From: Thermaurantimonas sp046299575
Lineage (GTDB): Bacteria; Bacteroidota; Bacteroidia; Flavobacteriales; Schleiferiaceae
Direction: 5' to 3'
Assembly: GCF_046299575.1 (NCBI RefSeq)
Contig: NZ_JBKBHX010000004.1
Coordinates: 62,001-126,000, forward strand
DNA: 64,000 nucleotides
In this document: positions 43,519 to 50,542 of the stretch, piece by piece
Numbering within the stretch: the first letter of the stretch is position 1
Layout: the number at the start of each line of letters is the position of its first letter
The notes under the pieces: model-generated
Database searches by the model: none
Told to the model about the DNA's origin: nothing
What the model saw: the letters and a program-made list of their open reading frames with translations, nothing else
Program-made: the position numbers and the translations under genes

Positions 43519-44532
43519 TTAGAACTGACGCAAAAAGCGTACGTCGTTTTCGCTCAGCATGCGAATGTCGGGAATTTGATAGCGATTCATCGCAATGCGC
43601 TCTATGCCAATGCCAAAGGCAAACCCACTGTATTCATTCGGATCGATACCGCAAGCTTGAAGTACGTTGGGATCAACCATGCCACAACCTAAAATTTCAA
43701 GCCAACCTGTTCCCTTGGTGATTCTGTAATCCACTTCATTCTCTAGCCCCCAGTACACATCTACCTCAGCGCTAGGCTCGGTAAATGGAAAGTAGGAGGG
43801 CCGCATGCGAATCTTGCTCTTGCCAAAGAAGGACTCTGTAAAATAAAGCAAGGTCTGTTTCAGATCGGCAAAAGAAACATTTTTGTCGATGTAGAGGCCT
43901 TCAATCTGATGAAAAAAGCAGTGTGAGCGCGCTGAGATTGCTTCGTTTCTGTACACCCTACCCGGTGCCAAAACCCGAATCGGCGGTTTCATTGTTTCCA
44001 TAGCTCGCACTTGCACATTTGAAGTATGTGTGCGTAGGGCCATATCCGGATTTTTGGAGATAAAAAAGGTGTCCTGCATGTCGCGGGCAGGATGATCAGG
44101 CGGAAAATTTAAGGCTGTAAAGTTGTGCCAATCATCTTCGATCTCCGGTCCATCGAGCACTGTAAAGCCAATGCGCGAAAAAATCTCGATCATTTCTTCG
44201 ATGACCATTGATACAGGATGCCGAGAGCCCACTGATAATAGATGCGCAGGTCTTGTAAAATCGCAATTAGATGAAGTGGTAAGGTTCTTATTTTCTAAAG
44301 TACTTTTTGCTGATTGAAACTTTTCTTCAGCCAGTTTTTTTAATTCGTTGAGCGGTTTTCCGTAGGTTTTCTTCTCAGCTCCACCTATGGTTTTAAACTC
44401 GTCAAACAATGAAGGTATTATACCTTTTTTGCTTAAATATTTCAATCGGAACGCCTCCACTTCTTCCGGAGTTGAGAGTAGGGCCGCTGAAATTTCTTGG
44501 GATAGCTCTTGAATGTAGGGTAAGCTTAGCAT
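43519..44532 (-). CDS. pheS: Phenylalanyl-tRNA synthetase alpha subunit
   Basis: A 337-residue PheS. It has the N-terminal tRNA-binding coiled coil (residues ~1-90) and the class II core: motif 1 HPVSMVIEEMIEIFSRIGF, FPPDHPARDMQDTFF, motif 2 VYRNEAISARSHCFFHQIEG, RMRPSYFPFTEPSAEVDVYW, and motif 3 GFAFGIGIERIAMNRY. With PheT it charges tRNA-Phe. pheT is not adjacent, which is common in Bacteroidota. A near-consensus -7 box, CAACTTTGCAGC, lies ~50 bp upstream on the minus strand (44583-44590). Confidence 0.97.
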   Translation of the reverse strand: MLSLPYIQELSQEISAALLSTPEEVEAFRLKYLSKKGIIPSLFDEFKTIGGAEKKTYGKPLNELKKLAEEKFQSAKSTLENKNLTTSSNCDFTRPAHLLSVGSRHPVSMVIEEMIEIFSRIGFTVLDGPEIEDDWHNFTALNFPPDHPARDMQDTFFISKNPDMALRTHTSNVQVRAMETMKPPIRVLAPGRVYRNEAISARSHCFFHQIEGLYIDKNVSFADLKQTLLYFTESFFGKSKIRMRPSYFPFTEPSAEVDVYWGLENEVDYRITKGTGWLEILGCGMVDPNVLQACGIDPNEYSGFAFGIGIERIAMNRYQIPDIRMLSENDVRFLRQF

Positions 44533-44587
44533 AGTATAATTTGCTGATTTAATGATAAATGCTTTTCAAATAAAGAGAGCTGCAAAG

Positions 44588-44621
44588 TTGTTTCTATTTT
44601 CGCTAAACAAAGTTAAATTTG
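44588..44621 (+). promoter_or_regulatory. Promoter of the tandem lipoprotein genes
   Basis: A -33-like TTG (44588-44590) and a perfect -7 box TAAATTTG (44614-44621) are separated by 23 bp, at the upper limit of the Bacteroidota spacing. The -7 box is 29 bp from the ATG at 44651 and supports that start. It overlaps the divergent pheS -7 box. Confidence 0.5.
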
Positions 44622-44650
44622 CTAACTGCATTTCAGTTAAACGATCCAGT

Positions 44651-45007
44651 ATGGCAAAAGCTTTCTCAAAAGCAATATTCTTTATTTCTACTTTGCTTAT
44701 TATATCTTGTTCACCTGATAATAATCCTTACAAAGTCACCTTTCGAGTCACCTTACCCGATGGTCGCCCTGTTCAAAACGCCTTTATATATCTCTACACT
44801 CCAGTAGATAACTCTTTAATAGACGGCTACATTACTACCAATCAAATAGGCGAAGCCACCTTCTCGTATGATCATAAGGCAATTGTAGAATACGAAGTAG
44901 GCAAAGGGTGGTATAAGCGCTGTGATGTCGTTGAATTGCAGCGAGGAAACATATTTGTGGATGTAACCATTTATCCAGAAGGTGATCCGAGAAGAGGATG
45001 TAAATAA
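44651..45007 (+). CDS. Small lipoprotein with carboxypeptidase-regulatory-like (Ig) fold, copy 1
   Basis: A 118-residue protein with a lipoprotein signal ending FFISTLLIISCSPD (Cys at ~18). It then has one beta-sandwich domain with the pattern of carboxypeptidase regulatory domains: FRVTLPDGRPVQNAFIYLYT, then GYITTNQIGEATFSYDHKA. It ends in GDPRRGCK, with a lone cysteine next to the C-terminus. A longer frame from 44552 exists, but the promoter and lipobox favour 44651. It is followed after 10 bp by a paralogue of the same layout. Function unknown; probably an outer membrane surface or periplasmic lipoprotein. Confidence 0.75.
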   Translation: MAKAFSKAIFFISTLLIISCSPDNNPYKVTFRVTLPDGRPVQNAFIYLYTPVDNSLIDGYITTNQIGEATFSYDHKAIVEYEVGKGWYKRCDVVELQRGNIFVDVTIYPEGDPRRGCK

Positions 45008-45017
45008 GAATTACTTT

Positions 45018-45386
45018 ATGAGAAACCACTTAATTATCGCATTTTTTATCCTGCTTATTGCATCGGCCTGCAGTCAAGAAGACCCTATCTATCACTTTCG
45101 CATTCGCGTCGTAAACGAAGCTCGACAGCCAATTGATTCTGCTTTTGTGTATGTGGCTCCCAATGTGCCAAATTCAATAGTGCAGTTTTCTGGTTACACC
45201 AATCGAGCTGGAGAACTGGCTTTTACCTACGATAAGGAGGCTATTTTTATTGTTGAGGCTAAGAAAGGCATCGACTCTACTACCTTGTTGCTTGGCTGCG
45301 GATACATCAAACTTACACCATTAGAAGAAGCTTTTATACAATTAGTGGCTACACCTACTAATAATCCCGATGACGGGTGTTTTTAA
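45018..45386 (+). CDS. Small lipoprotein with carboxypeptidase-regulatory-like (Ig) fold, copy 2
   Basis: A 122-residue paralogue of the preceding gene. The lipoprotein signal is IAFFILLIASACSQED (Cys at ~17). The single domain keeps the pattern RIRVVNEARQPIDSAFVYVA, then GYTNRAGELAFTYDKEAIFI, and ends in NPDDGCF, again a lone Cys one residue from the end. An in-frame ATG at 44982 lies inside the previous gene; 45018 fits the signal peptide. The pair looks like a tandem duplication that has diverged strongly. No function can be assigned. Confidence 0.75.
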   Translation: MRNHLIIAFFILLIASACSQEDPIYHFRIRVVNEARQPIDSAFVYVAPNVPNSIVQFSGYTNRAGELAFTYDKEAIFIVEAKKGIDSTTLLLGCGYIKLTPLEEAFIQLVATPTNNPDDGCF

Positions 45387-45449
45387 ACCACAGTGGTCTC
45401 AACTAAACATTTGTCTTCGTTCTTTTGTCATTGAAAAGACAAAAGGCAT

Positions 45450-45722
45450 ATGTTTAAATGTATTAAAGCAAAAGTTTACGGCAAGGTGCAGGGCGTGTAT
45501 TTTAGACAATACACCTTGCTAAAGGCTCGTGAGCTGAATTTAGTAGGATATGTGCGTAATGAGCCTGATGGTACTGTTTTAACATATGCTCAGGGATTTG
45601 ACGATCAATTACAAGAATTCATCAAATTTCTTCACGAAGGCAGCCCAGCATCGCACGTAGAGCGCGTCGAATGGGAATATGTGCCTTTGCACTTTTTCCA
45701 AAACTTCCAAGTTATTCGATAA
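45450..45722 (+). CDS. Acylphosphatase
   Basis: A 90-residue acylphosphatase with the phosphate loop KVYGKVQGVYFRQYTLLKA, in which the catalytic Arg is FRQ, and the second signature GYVRNEPDGTVLTYAQG with the catalytic Asn. It hydrolyses acyl phosphates such as acetyl or carbamoyl phosphate. Length and both motifs are standard. It is a small cytoplasmic enzyme; its neighbours give no further hint about its physiological substrate. Confidence 0.95.
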   Translation: MFKCIKAKVYGKVQGVYFRQYTLLKARELNLVGYVRNEPDGTVLTYAQGFDDQLQEFIKFLHEGSPASHVERVEWEYVPLHFFQNFQVIR

Positions 45723-45790
45723 ATTACAGCATATGCAGTAAAAAAGAATCCATTTTTTACGATACATTTTTGTTTATAATCTCAGAAAAA

Positions 45791-46450
45791 ATGGATTCAA
45801 AATACCCATGCAACTTATTCAAAGGTTCGAATGCAGAACTATTAAAGGTTTCTCTGTTTCTTGTAGTTACAACACTTATTTCGCTTCTGCTCTTAATTTC
45901 ATTTAATGCCATTGATTTAATGGTGTATATTTTTCCAGCATTTATTGTCATATTTCTTATCTATTTTAGGCGATTTCGTTTTATTAAAAGTTCAATTCTT
46001 TCCAATGGATATTTTTCTATTTCAAATAATTCATTAATCTTCTACTCTGAAAATGGCAATTTTTTTAAAGAAATTCCTTTTAACGAACTTTCTAAAAACA
46101 TTCTATTTAAGCACATATTTTCTTACGATGAAAAAAACATTCAAGCCATTCTTAAATTAACTAGTGGAGAAAATTGGACTATAATGGTTGATCAAAGCGG
46201 AGCTGATGCTATAAAAAATCTGAAGTGGGAAATTGAAGTTGATTCTAAGGCTCTAAAAAAGATCCCTTTTTATATGCATTTTGTTGCTTTTATAATTATC
46301 AGTTCTTACCTTCTGATGATTTATTTTTACTTAACAAATCCTGAGGAGCTTGATGTGCGAAATACAATACTTTTCTTCACTACTTTACCATTTCTTTTTT
46401 ACTATTATAAGCTGATTCAAGAAACAAAAACTACCAAATCAGAGAAGTGA
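45791..46450 (+). CDS. Four-helix membrane protein, function unknown
   Basis: A 219-residue protein with two pairs of hydrophobic helices: residues ~20-40 and ~46-62 (LLKVSLFLVVTTLISLLLLI; MVYIFPAFIVIFLIYF), and ~155-178 and ~190-207 (FVAFIIISSYLLMIYFYL; TILFFTTLPFLFYYY). A ~90-residue soluble domain of mixed strands lies between them. This resembles bacterial PH-like membrane proteins in layout, but I cannot confirm that. The frame extends upstream to 45671, overlapping the acylphosphatase; ATG at 45791 is the better start. The gene is AT-rich. Confidence 0.62.
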   Translation: MDSKYPCNLFKGSNAELLKVSLFLVVTTLISLLLLISFNAIDLMVYIFPAFIVIFLIYFRRFRFIKSSILSNGYFSISNNSLIFYSENGNFFKEIPFNELSKNILFKHIFSYDEKNIQAILKLTSGENWTIMVDQSGADAIKNLKWEIEVDSKALKKIPFYMHFVAFIIISSYLLMIYFYLTNPEELDVRNTILFFTTLPFLFYYYKLIQETKTTKSEK

Positions 46451-46456
46451 TAATCT

Positions 46457-46972
46457 TCACTTTACAACACCATAATATATCCTCAGGATACTGTCGTAAA
46501 AAGGATGTGTGTAATTTAAAATCATGAAATAGACATTGTGGTAAAACCGAACCTTTTTGAAGGCTTCAACATACGGATAATCTTTTAGGTAATCAGGAAT
46601 GTAACCTCTCGTTACGTCAAAAGACACTTGTATTGCATTTTGACGATTAAAAAACATTTTGTAAAGAGGATCATACGCATACCACTTATCATTTAATTGA
46701 ATTTCAACGATGGTGTGTTCCGAATTTAGATGTACTCTGCGGGCAGGAAAGGGACATTCCTTTATGAATTCGCGCGTAATTCGATAGCAGTCGCCATCCA
46801 ACTCGTTGGCAAGCGAATCAAAATATTCGAGATTAAAGTTTATTCTATTGGGAATGTAGTTTTTCGGATACATGAAAAACAGGGGAATCAACATGAGCAC
46901 GTAAACTACCGGGATGGCCAGCAGAACATATTTCACGGCCCTTGGTAGCCTGTGAACTATTTTCGAAAACAT
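46457..46972 (-). CDS. Membrane-anchored transglutaminase-like protein
   Basis: A 171-residue protein with one N-terminal membrane helix (YVLLAIPVVYVLMLIPLFFM) and a compact transglutaminase-like domain. The Cys is in ELDGDCYRITREFIKECPFP, the His in RRVHLNSEHTIVEIQL, and the Asp in DKWYAYDPLYKMFF, giving the Cys-His-Asp order of the papain-like transglutaminase fold. The domain faces the periplasm if the N-terminus is inside. It could be a peptidase or a binding protein. The frame extends to 47029, but a -7 box at 47007-47014 lies inside that extension and favours ATG at 46972. Confidence 0.62.
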   Translation of the reverse strand: MFSKIVHRLPRAVKYVLLAIPVVYVLMLIPLFFMYPKNYIPNRINFNLEYFDSLANELDGDCYRITREFIKECPFPARRVHLNSEHTIVEIQLNDKWYAYDPLYKMFFNRQNAIQVSFDVTRGYIPDYLKDYPYVEAFKKVRFYHNVYFMILNYTHPFYDSILRIYYGVVK

Positions 46973-47006
46973 CTCAAAATATTTAAAATCAGGTTGCGAT
47001 TTTGCG

Positions 47007-47014
47007 CAAATGTA
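47007..47014 (-). promoter_or_regulatory. -7 promoter box for the transglutaminase-like gene
   Basis: On the minus strand this reads TACATTTG, a match to TAnnTTTG, 34 bp before the ATG at 46972. No -33 element is clear. Confidence 0.35.
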
Positions 47015-47307
47015 TTTTGTAGAAAGCATTGAAAATAAGTAGTTTTACATGAAATAATTGCAAGTTGAAATTTAATTAAACGACATTTTTATTTAGTATA
47101 TTCTTACATATTTTGAACCTACGGAAGCTTTTTTATCTCGTTACTGCTTTAATGAATTTATTTTAAAAACATAAAATATCAGCTTGTTAGCCGCCTATAT
47201 GTAAGAATAAGGCATTTACTTCGTTAATTGTACTTTAATTCTATGTTTTCAAATAAACAGATCGAAAGAAAAGCTCGTTTTTATTCAAAAAAATAGAACA
47301 TCTGTAC

Positions 47308-49662
47308 ATGAAAAGAATCTTGGTGCTGATAATGGCGGTGTTTGCAACCAACCTATCAGCACAAAAAAAGGTAACCTTAAGCGGCTACGTAAAAGATGCG
47401 AGTAACGGAGAATCGCTTGTAGGGGTAAATATTTTCGAAAGTGGTAAATCGGCTGGCACAGCTACCAACGAATACGGATACTATGCCTTAAATCTGCCTC
47501 CAGGAAAATATATAATTGTATATCAATACATTGGGTATAATGTCGAAAAAAGGGAAGTCAATCTCATACAAAATACACGATTAGATATTCGCTTGAAGCC
47601 GGAAGCTCAGCAACTTGGCGAAGTGGTGGTCAGCACCGAACGCGCCGATAAAAATGTGACTTCCGTAGAAATGAGTACCACCAAGCTCGATGTAAAAGAA
47701 ATAGCGCGTGTGCCTCAGTTGCTCGGCGAAGTTGACATCATCCGCACCCTTACCTTAATGCCTGGTATTACTACGGTAGGCGAAGGGGCAAACGGCTTCA
47801 ATGTGCGCGGAGGAAACATCGACCAAAACCTTGTACTGCTCGACGAGAGCCCTCTGTATAATTCGACACATCTCTTCGGATTCTTCTCGATCATCAATGC
47901 TGATGCTACTAAAGATGTAAAAGTGTACAAAGGAGGTATTCCGGCTGAATTTGGCGGCCGACTCTCGTCGGTAGTTGATATTAGGCAGCGCGAGGGCAAT
48001 GATCAGCGCTTCTCAACGGTAGGGGGCATTGGTACACTCTCCAGCCGCTTTACGGTTGAAGGACCGATCGTAAAAGAAAAGGCGAGCTACCTGGTATCAG
48101 GCCGAAGGTCGTATGCCGATTTGTTTCTGCGCCTTTCGCCTGATTCAAACATCAATAACAACATTCTGTATTTCTACGACCTGAATACCAAAATCAACTA
48201 TCGAATAAATGACCGGCATCGCGTCTATTTGAGCGGATACTTTGGCCGCGATGTGCTAGGTATTCGAAATCTGGTGAATTTTAATTGGGGAAACATCACC
48301 GGTACTGTTCGTTGGAATTGGGTAATCAGCGATCGCTTGTTCAGCAATACCACTTTTGTAGCATCTAACTACGATTACAGCTTTGGTACACCTGAAGAGG
48401 AAGAATTTTCGTTCAAACTCCAATCACAGATTCTCAATTACAATTTCGGACAAAAATTTACTTTTTTCAGAAACAACAAGTTAACTGAAGATTTCGGTTT
48501 CAACGTTATTTACTACAATTTTATGCCTGCCAATGTAACGGGCACAATACCTGTGCGCCTTCAGAATGAATACGCTGTAGAACCTTCGGTCTTTTATAGT
48601 GCTGAATGGAAAGCTGCTACGCGATTTACAGTTCAGTACGGACTCAGATATTCCATGTTTTACAACCTTGGTCCTTACAATTTGGCTTTGTACAACAATC
48701 CCGATTTTCCTCAGGAAGGGGAGATCATCGATGTAGTGCCTTTTAAAAACGGAGAAATCATCCGACAATTTACCGATGCCAATGGATTAGAACCACGTAT
48801 AGGGGTTAATTACCTGCTTTCAGATGAATCGTCGGTCAAGGCCTCTTACAACCGCATGCGGCAATACATCCACCTGATCAGCAACACCACATCTGCCTTG
48901 CCAATTGATCTGTGGAGACCTTCAGGCCGATACATACAGCCAGCCACAGCCGACCAAGTAGCAGTGGGATATTTCCGGAATTTCAAAAACAATATGTATG
49001 AAACCTCGATAGAAGTTTTTTACAAAGACATGCGCAATCTGGTAGACTACCGCGATGGCGCTGACCTGTTTTTCAACGAGCGGATTGAGACACAGCTCGT
49101 TTCAGGCCTCGGCCGTGCTTATGGAATGGAGTTGCTCATCCGAAAAAATTCTGGCAAATTAACAGGATGGATAGCCTACACACTTTCGCGGTCTGAACGC
49201 CTGGTACGCGGCAACCTACCAGGAGCTACAATTAATCAAGGCAATTGGTATAGAGCCAACTTCGACCGTCCGCACGACTTAGCTATAGTAGGCAACTATC
49301 AATGGAATCAGCATTGGGAAACAGGTTTTACATTTATATATCAAACCGGAAGACCTTTTACCATTCCCTACGGACGATTTGAGACCGAGGGACTGATTGC
49401 ACCTTACAATCCCTTGAGAAACAACGGCAGAATTCCCGATTTTCACCGTCTCGATATTTCAGCTACCTACTTTCCGAAGTCCTATTTTACAAAGAAGTGG
49501 AAGGGGTATTGGAGCTTTGGAGCTTACAACGTCTATAATCGCAGAAATGCCTTTTCGGTCTATCTGCGCGAGGTAGAAGATCAGCCCAATCAGACAGAGG
49601 CCATCCGTTTAGCCATTTTAGGCAGTATTATCCCTTATGTCACCTATAACTTTAAGTTTTGA
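47308..49662 (+). CDS. TonB-dependent receptor with carboxypeptidase-regulatory-like N-terminus
   Basis: This 784-residue outer membrane receptor has a signal peptide (RILVLIMAVFATNLSAQ). A CarboxypepD_reg-like domain covers ~22-105 (VTLSGYVKDASNGESLVGVN, NEYGYYALNLPPGKYIIVY) and the plug covers ~115-225 (GFNVRGGNIDQNLVLLDESP, VYKGGIPAEFGGRLSSVVDI). The beta-barrel runs to the C-terminal aromatic end PYVTYNFKF. It imports a ligand using TonB energy. The DUF4249 lipoprotein gene follows 6 bp later, a recurrent Bacteroidota pair that differs from SusC/SusD and whose ligand is not established. No enzyme gene nearby reveals the substrate. Confidence 0.93.
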   Translation: MKRILVLIMAVFATNLSAQKKVTLSGYVKDASNGESLVGVNIFESGKSAGTATNEYGYYALNLPPGKYIIVYQYIGYNVEKREVNLIQNTRLDIRLKPEAQQLGEVVVSTERADKNVTSVEMSTTKLDVKEIARVPQLLGEVDIIRTLTLMPGITTVGEGANGFNVRGGNIDQNLVLLDESPLYNSTHLFGFFSIINADATKDVKVYKGGIPAEFGGRLSSVVDIRQREGNDQRFSTVGGIGTLSSRFTVEGPIVKEKASYLVSGRRSYADLFLRLSPDSNINNNILYFYDLNTKINYRINDRHRVYLSGYFGRDVLGIRNLVNFNWGNITGTVRWNWVISDRLFSNTTFVASNYDYSFGTPEEEEFSFKLQSQILNYNFGQKFTFFRNNKLTEDFGFNVIYYNFMPANVTGTIPVRLQNEYAVEPSVFYSAEWKAATRFTVQYGLRYSMFYNLGPYNLALYNNPDFPQEGEIIDVVPFKNGEIIRQFTDANGLEPRIGVNYLLSDESSVKASYNRMRQYIHLISNTTSALPIDLWRPSGRYIQPATADQVAVGYFRNFKNNMYETSIEVFYKDMRNLVDYRDGADLFFNERIETQLVSGLGRAYGMELLIRKNSGKLTGWIAYTLSRSERLVRGNLPGATINQGNWYRANFDRPHDLAIVGNYQWNQHWETGFTFIYQTGRPFTIPYGRFETEGLIAPYNPLRNNGRIPDFHRLDISATYFPKSYFTKKWKGYWSFGAYNVYNRRNAFSVYLREVEDQPNQTEAIRLAILGSIIPYVTYNFKF

Positions 49663-49668
49663 TCGAAC

Positions 49669-50526
49669 ATGAAAGAGAGATTTTTGATATACAGTGTTTT
49701 AACTGGTTTTTTGCTCACCAGTGCCTGCGAAGACCCCATTGACTTAAAAGCGCCTGAAAACCCACCTATCTTGGTAGTTAATGGTCGCGTAACCGATGCA
49801 GAACCTGCCTTTGTATATGTTACGACTACCGCGCCCTACTTTTTACAACAAGCCACACCGCGCGTGACCGATGCAGAGGTACGCCTATTTGAAGACGGAC
49901 AATTGGTGGGTCAGATGCTCCCATCAGATACAGCGCCTGGACGGTATGAATTGCCTTTTTTTGGCCGTGTAGGCAGAAGTTATCACTTAGAAATCGCTAT
50001 ACCGACTAACAATACCACAGGACTAGAGGCGGGTTTGTATTATACCCTACCGGAAAGGTTGAATCGAATTTTTGAACTGGATTCCATCTTTTTAGAGTTT
50101 CAACCTCCACGCCCTCCCTTCAGCGGGGGATATGTACCCTGTATTGGTTTTAAAGAACCAGAAGGCGCAGGGGATATCTATCGAATTAGGAGATGGAAAA
50201 ATGACACTATATTTAGAAACGTTTTCTTCACAATTTCTGACGAATTTGCTGATGGATTTCATTTCGGTAAGGCACCTATTCCGCCTGTGCGACTCGGTAC
50301 ACTGCTCGAACCCCAAGACACTTTTTGGATAGAAATTACCTCTATTACAGCCAGATACGACAAATATTTACGCGTATTACTCGACCAAACGTTTCGTTCG
50401 GCCGGAGCTTTTGCCCCACCTGCTGCACCCGTGCACGGCAATGTGTACTACGCCGATGGTCGGAATGCTCTGGGATATTTTTCAGCTTCCGCGATCCGGT
50501 ATGCAGGTATACGGCGAAAAGATTAA
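49669..50526 (+). CDS. DUF4249-family lipoprotein, partner of the TonB receptor
   Basis: A 285-residue protein with a lipoprotein signal ending GFLLTSACEDPI (Cys at ~20) and the DUF4249 pattern ILVVNGRVTDAEPAFVYVTT, VTDAEVRLFEDGQLVGQML, PGRYELPFFGRVGRSYHLEI and a closing YYADGRNALGYFSASAIRYA. It is probably a surface-exposed outer membrane lipoprotein that helps the receptor capture its ligand. The gene is 6 bp after the receptor gene. It converges on the exopolysaccharide operon with a 16-bp gap and no visible terminator. Confidence 0.88.
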   Translation: MKERFLIYSVLTGFLLTSACEDPIDLKAPENPPILVVNGRVTDAEPAFVYVTTTAPYFLQQATPRVTDAEVRLFEDGQLVGQMLPSDTAPGRYELPFFGRVGRSYHLEIAIPTNNTTGLEAGLYYTLPERLNRIFELDSIFLEFQPPRPPFSGGYVPCIGFKEPEGAGDIYRIRRWKNDTIFRNVFFTISDEFADGFHFGKAPIPPVRLGTLLEPQDTFWIEITSITARYDKYLRVLLDQTFRSAGAFAPPAAPVHGNVYYADGRNALGYFSASAIRYAGIRRKD

Positions 50527-50542
50527 GTTTAAGACTTGTAAA

